Assembly: GCF_002899675.1 (NCBI RefSeq)
Contig: NZ_PKUU01000033.1
Coordinates: 1-52,909, forward strand
From: Clostridium sp. chh4-2
GTDB taxonomy: Bacteria > Bacillota > Clostridia > Lachnospirales > Lachnospiraceae
Length of the DNA: 52,909 bases
Direction: 5' to 3'
The notes under the pieces were generated by a model. That model ran no database searches, was not told the origin of the DNA, and saw only the letters and a list, made by a program, of their open reading frames with translations. A program made the translations under genes and the position numbers. Each line of letters begins with the position of its first letter. Position 1 is the stretch's first letter. Below, one piece after another: positions 52,143 to 52,909 of this stretch.

Positions 52143-52909
52143 ATTGTTATTTAACGGGGTTGCGAGAGGTACGCAGGGAATGGGGAGGCGGGGCCGAAAG
52201 GAAACGGTCTGAGAGGGAATCCGGGCCGGGGAAGGAAGATACAGCCAATTGGGATTCGGGATTCGCCCCTAAGAACTACTAAGGCCCGTAAGGACAGATC
52301 GAGGCAGGCCAGCGCCATTCGCAGTGAACTCTTGATGACTTCGCTGCTCAGCGGCGCTTTAAAAACTGAGACGGAAATCAGTTTTTACCTGCCTCGTTCT
52401 GTCCTTACGGGCCTAAGTAGTTCTAAAGGGGTTCCATACGATCCCAATTGGCTGTATCTTCCTTCCCCGGCCCGGATTCCCTCTCAGACCGTTTCCTTTC
52501 GGCCCCGCCTCCCCATTCCCTGCTGGTTTCCGCTAGCCTGGTTAAAAACAATATTTGTGCTTAGGTACTTACGTAGAGCCACATTTATATAGATCGTCAA
52601 AGGCTTTTCAAAAATGCCTTCATGTTTTACTTTAAACGTCAAAGATTTTCGCAAAAAGACCTCACCCTTTACATTAAATCCTCAAGGCTTTTCCGAAAAT
52701 GCCTTCACCCTTGATGTAAAAACTTACTCTTCCATCCACCAAATCTTTTTTCCTCAGCCAGCCAAGCAACAGCCGGAAAGAAGGGGAAAACTGGGCGGGC
52801 GGCGGAACTAGAGAAAGACAGGGGATCGTGTGCAGACCCTTAGTGATACTTGGTCGGCAAGAGCGGAAAAAGGCAGACAAATACTGAATTCCGAATCAGT
52901 ATTTGAGGC
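52143..52909. repeat. Composite palindromic repeat, copy C (inverted, cut by window end)
   Basis: The same composite as copies A and B, but reversed: unit 2 (52143-52552), linker (52553-52740) with three mini-hairpins, and unit 1 (52741 onward, incomplete). The outer arms of unit 2 (52174-52254 and 52442-52522) form a perfect 81-bp inverted repeat whose sequence differs clearly from that of copy B. The visible part of unit 1 keeps the polarity block (GGATCGT-TG) and a hairpin with AAATACTGA and TCAGTATTT, but is the most diverged unit. No gene is present in these 767 bp. Confidence 0.93.

Overview
The window reads as a chromosomal segment of an anaerobic, low-to-moderate GC Firmicute, most likely a Lachnospiraceae/Clostridium cluster XIVa gut bacterium. 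The reasons are a single-chain pyruvate:ferredoxin oxidoreductase, strong AGGAGG-type ribosome binding sites, frequent TTG starts, lipoprotein, SH3b, VanW and DUF6449 proteins of clostridial type, and a glycine/cysteine-rich mini-protein typical of that group. The species cannot be fixed from the sequence. No rRNA, tRNA, CRISPR array, transposase, integrase or phage gene was seen.

Layout. 1-9705: an SH3b/NlpC-P60 hydrolase, a lipoprotein, lgt, a cytidylate-kinase-like protein, a three-gene ABC importer of the tryptophan/tyrosine-type family, citX-citG and a PsiE-like membrane protein. 9721-14610: a four-gene unit of an SLH protein plus a MacAB-like exporter (adaptor, ATPase, permease). 15590-26828: patatin, a dCache-GGDEF-EAL protein, cardiolipin synthase, O-acetylhomoserine sulfhydrylase, an LTA-synthase-like sulfatase divergent from a DUF368 (PopT-type) protein, a zinc-ribbon protein, and a hydroxysteroid-dehydrogenase-like SDR with an NTF2-like partner. 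26845-33667: a tightly coupled six-gene operon (GntR, ABC ATPase, DUF6449 permease, adaptor, ATPase, MacB-like permease) with one clear promoter and operator. 34673-38861: two coupled c-di-GMP genes, one a PTS EIIC-EAL fusion. 38962-52053: PFOR, VanW protein, PHP phosphoesterase, AI-2E-type permease, AlaX editing enzyme, a Cys-rich small protein, small hypotheticals, an L,D-transpeptidase and adenine deaminase.

The most unusual content is noncoding. A family of composite repeats of about 870-950 bp occurs four times (1-117 partial, 14710-15580, 33723-34672, 52143-52909 partial). Each composite is two giant imperfect palindromes (about 355 and 411 bp) in opposite polarity, joined by a linker of 103-188 bp that holds small hairpin repeats. 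Each palindrome has a long stem, a conserved asymmetric internal loop and a forked apex with two hairpins. Copies differ in arm sequence, but the two arms of a copy change together, so the fold is kept while the sequence changes. Three copies abut the stop codon of the gene on their right. A 23-bp terminator stem at 18889-18940 looks like a reduced relative of the repeat core. No coding capacity is evident in these elements and I cannot match them to a named RNA or repeat family.

Themes in the genes: cell envelope assembly and modification (NlpC/P60, Lgt, LTA-synthase-like, PopT-like, Cls, VanW, L,D-transpeptidase, SLH), two MacAB-like exporters, and cyclic-di-GMP turnover (three EAL proteins, one with an intact GGDEF).
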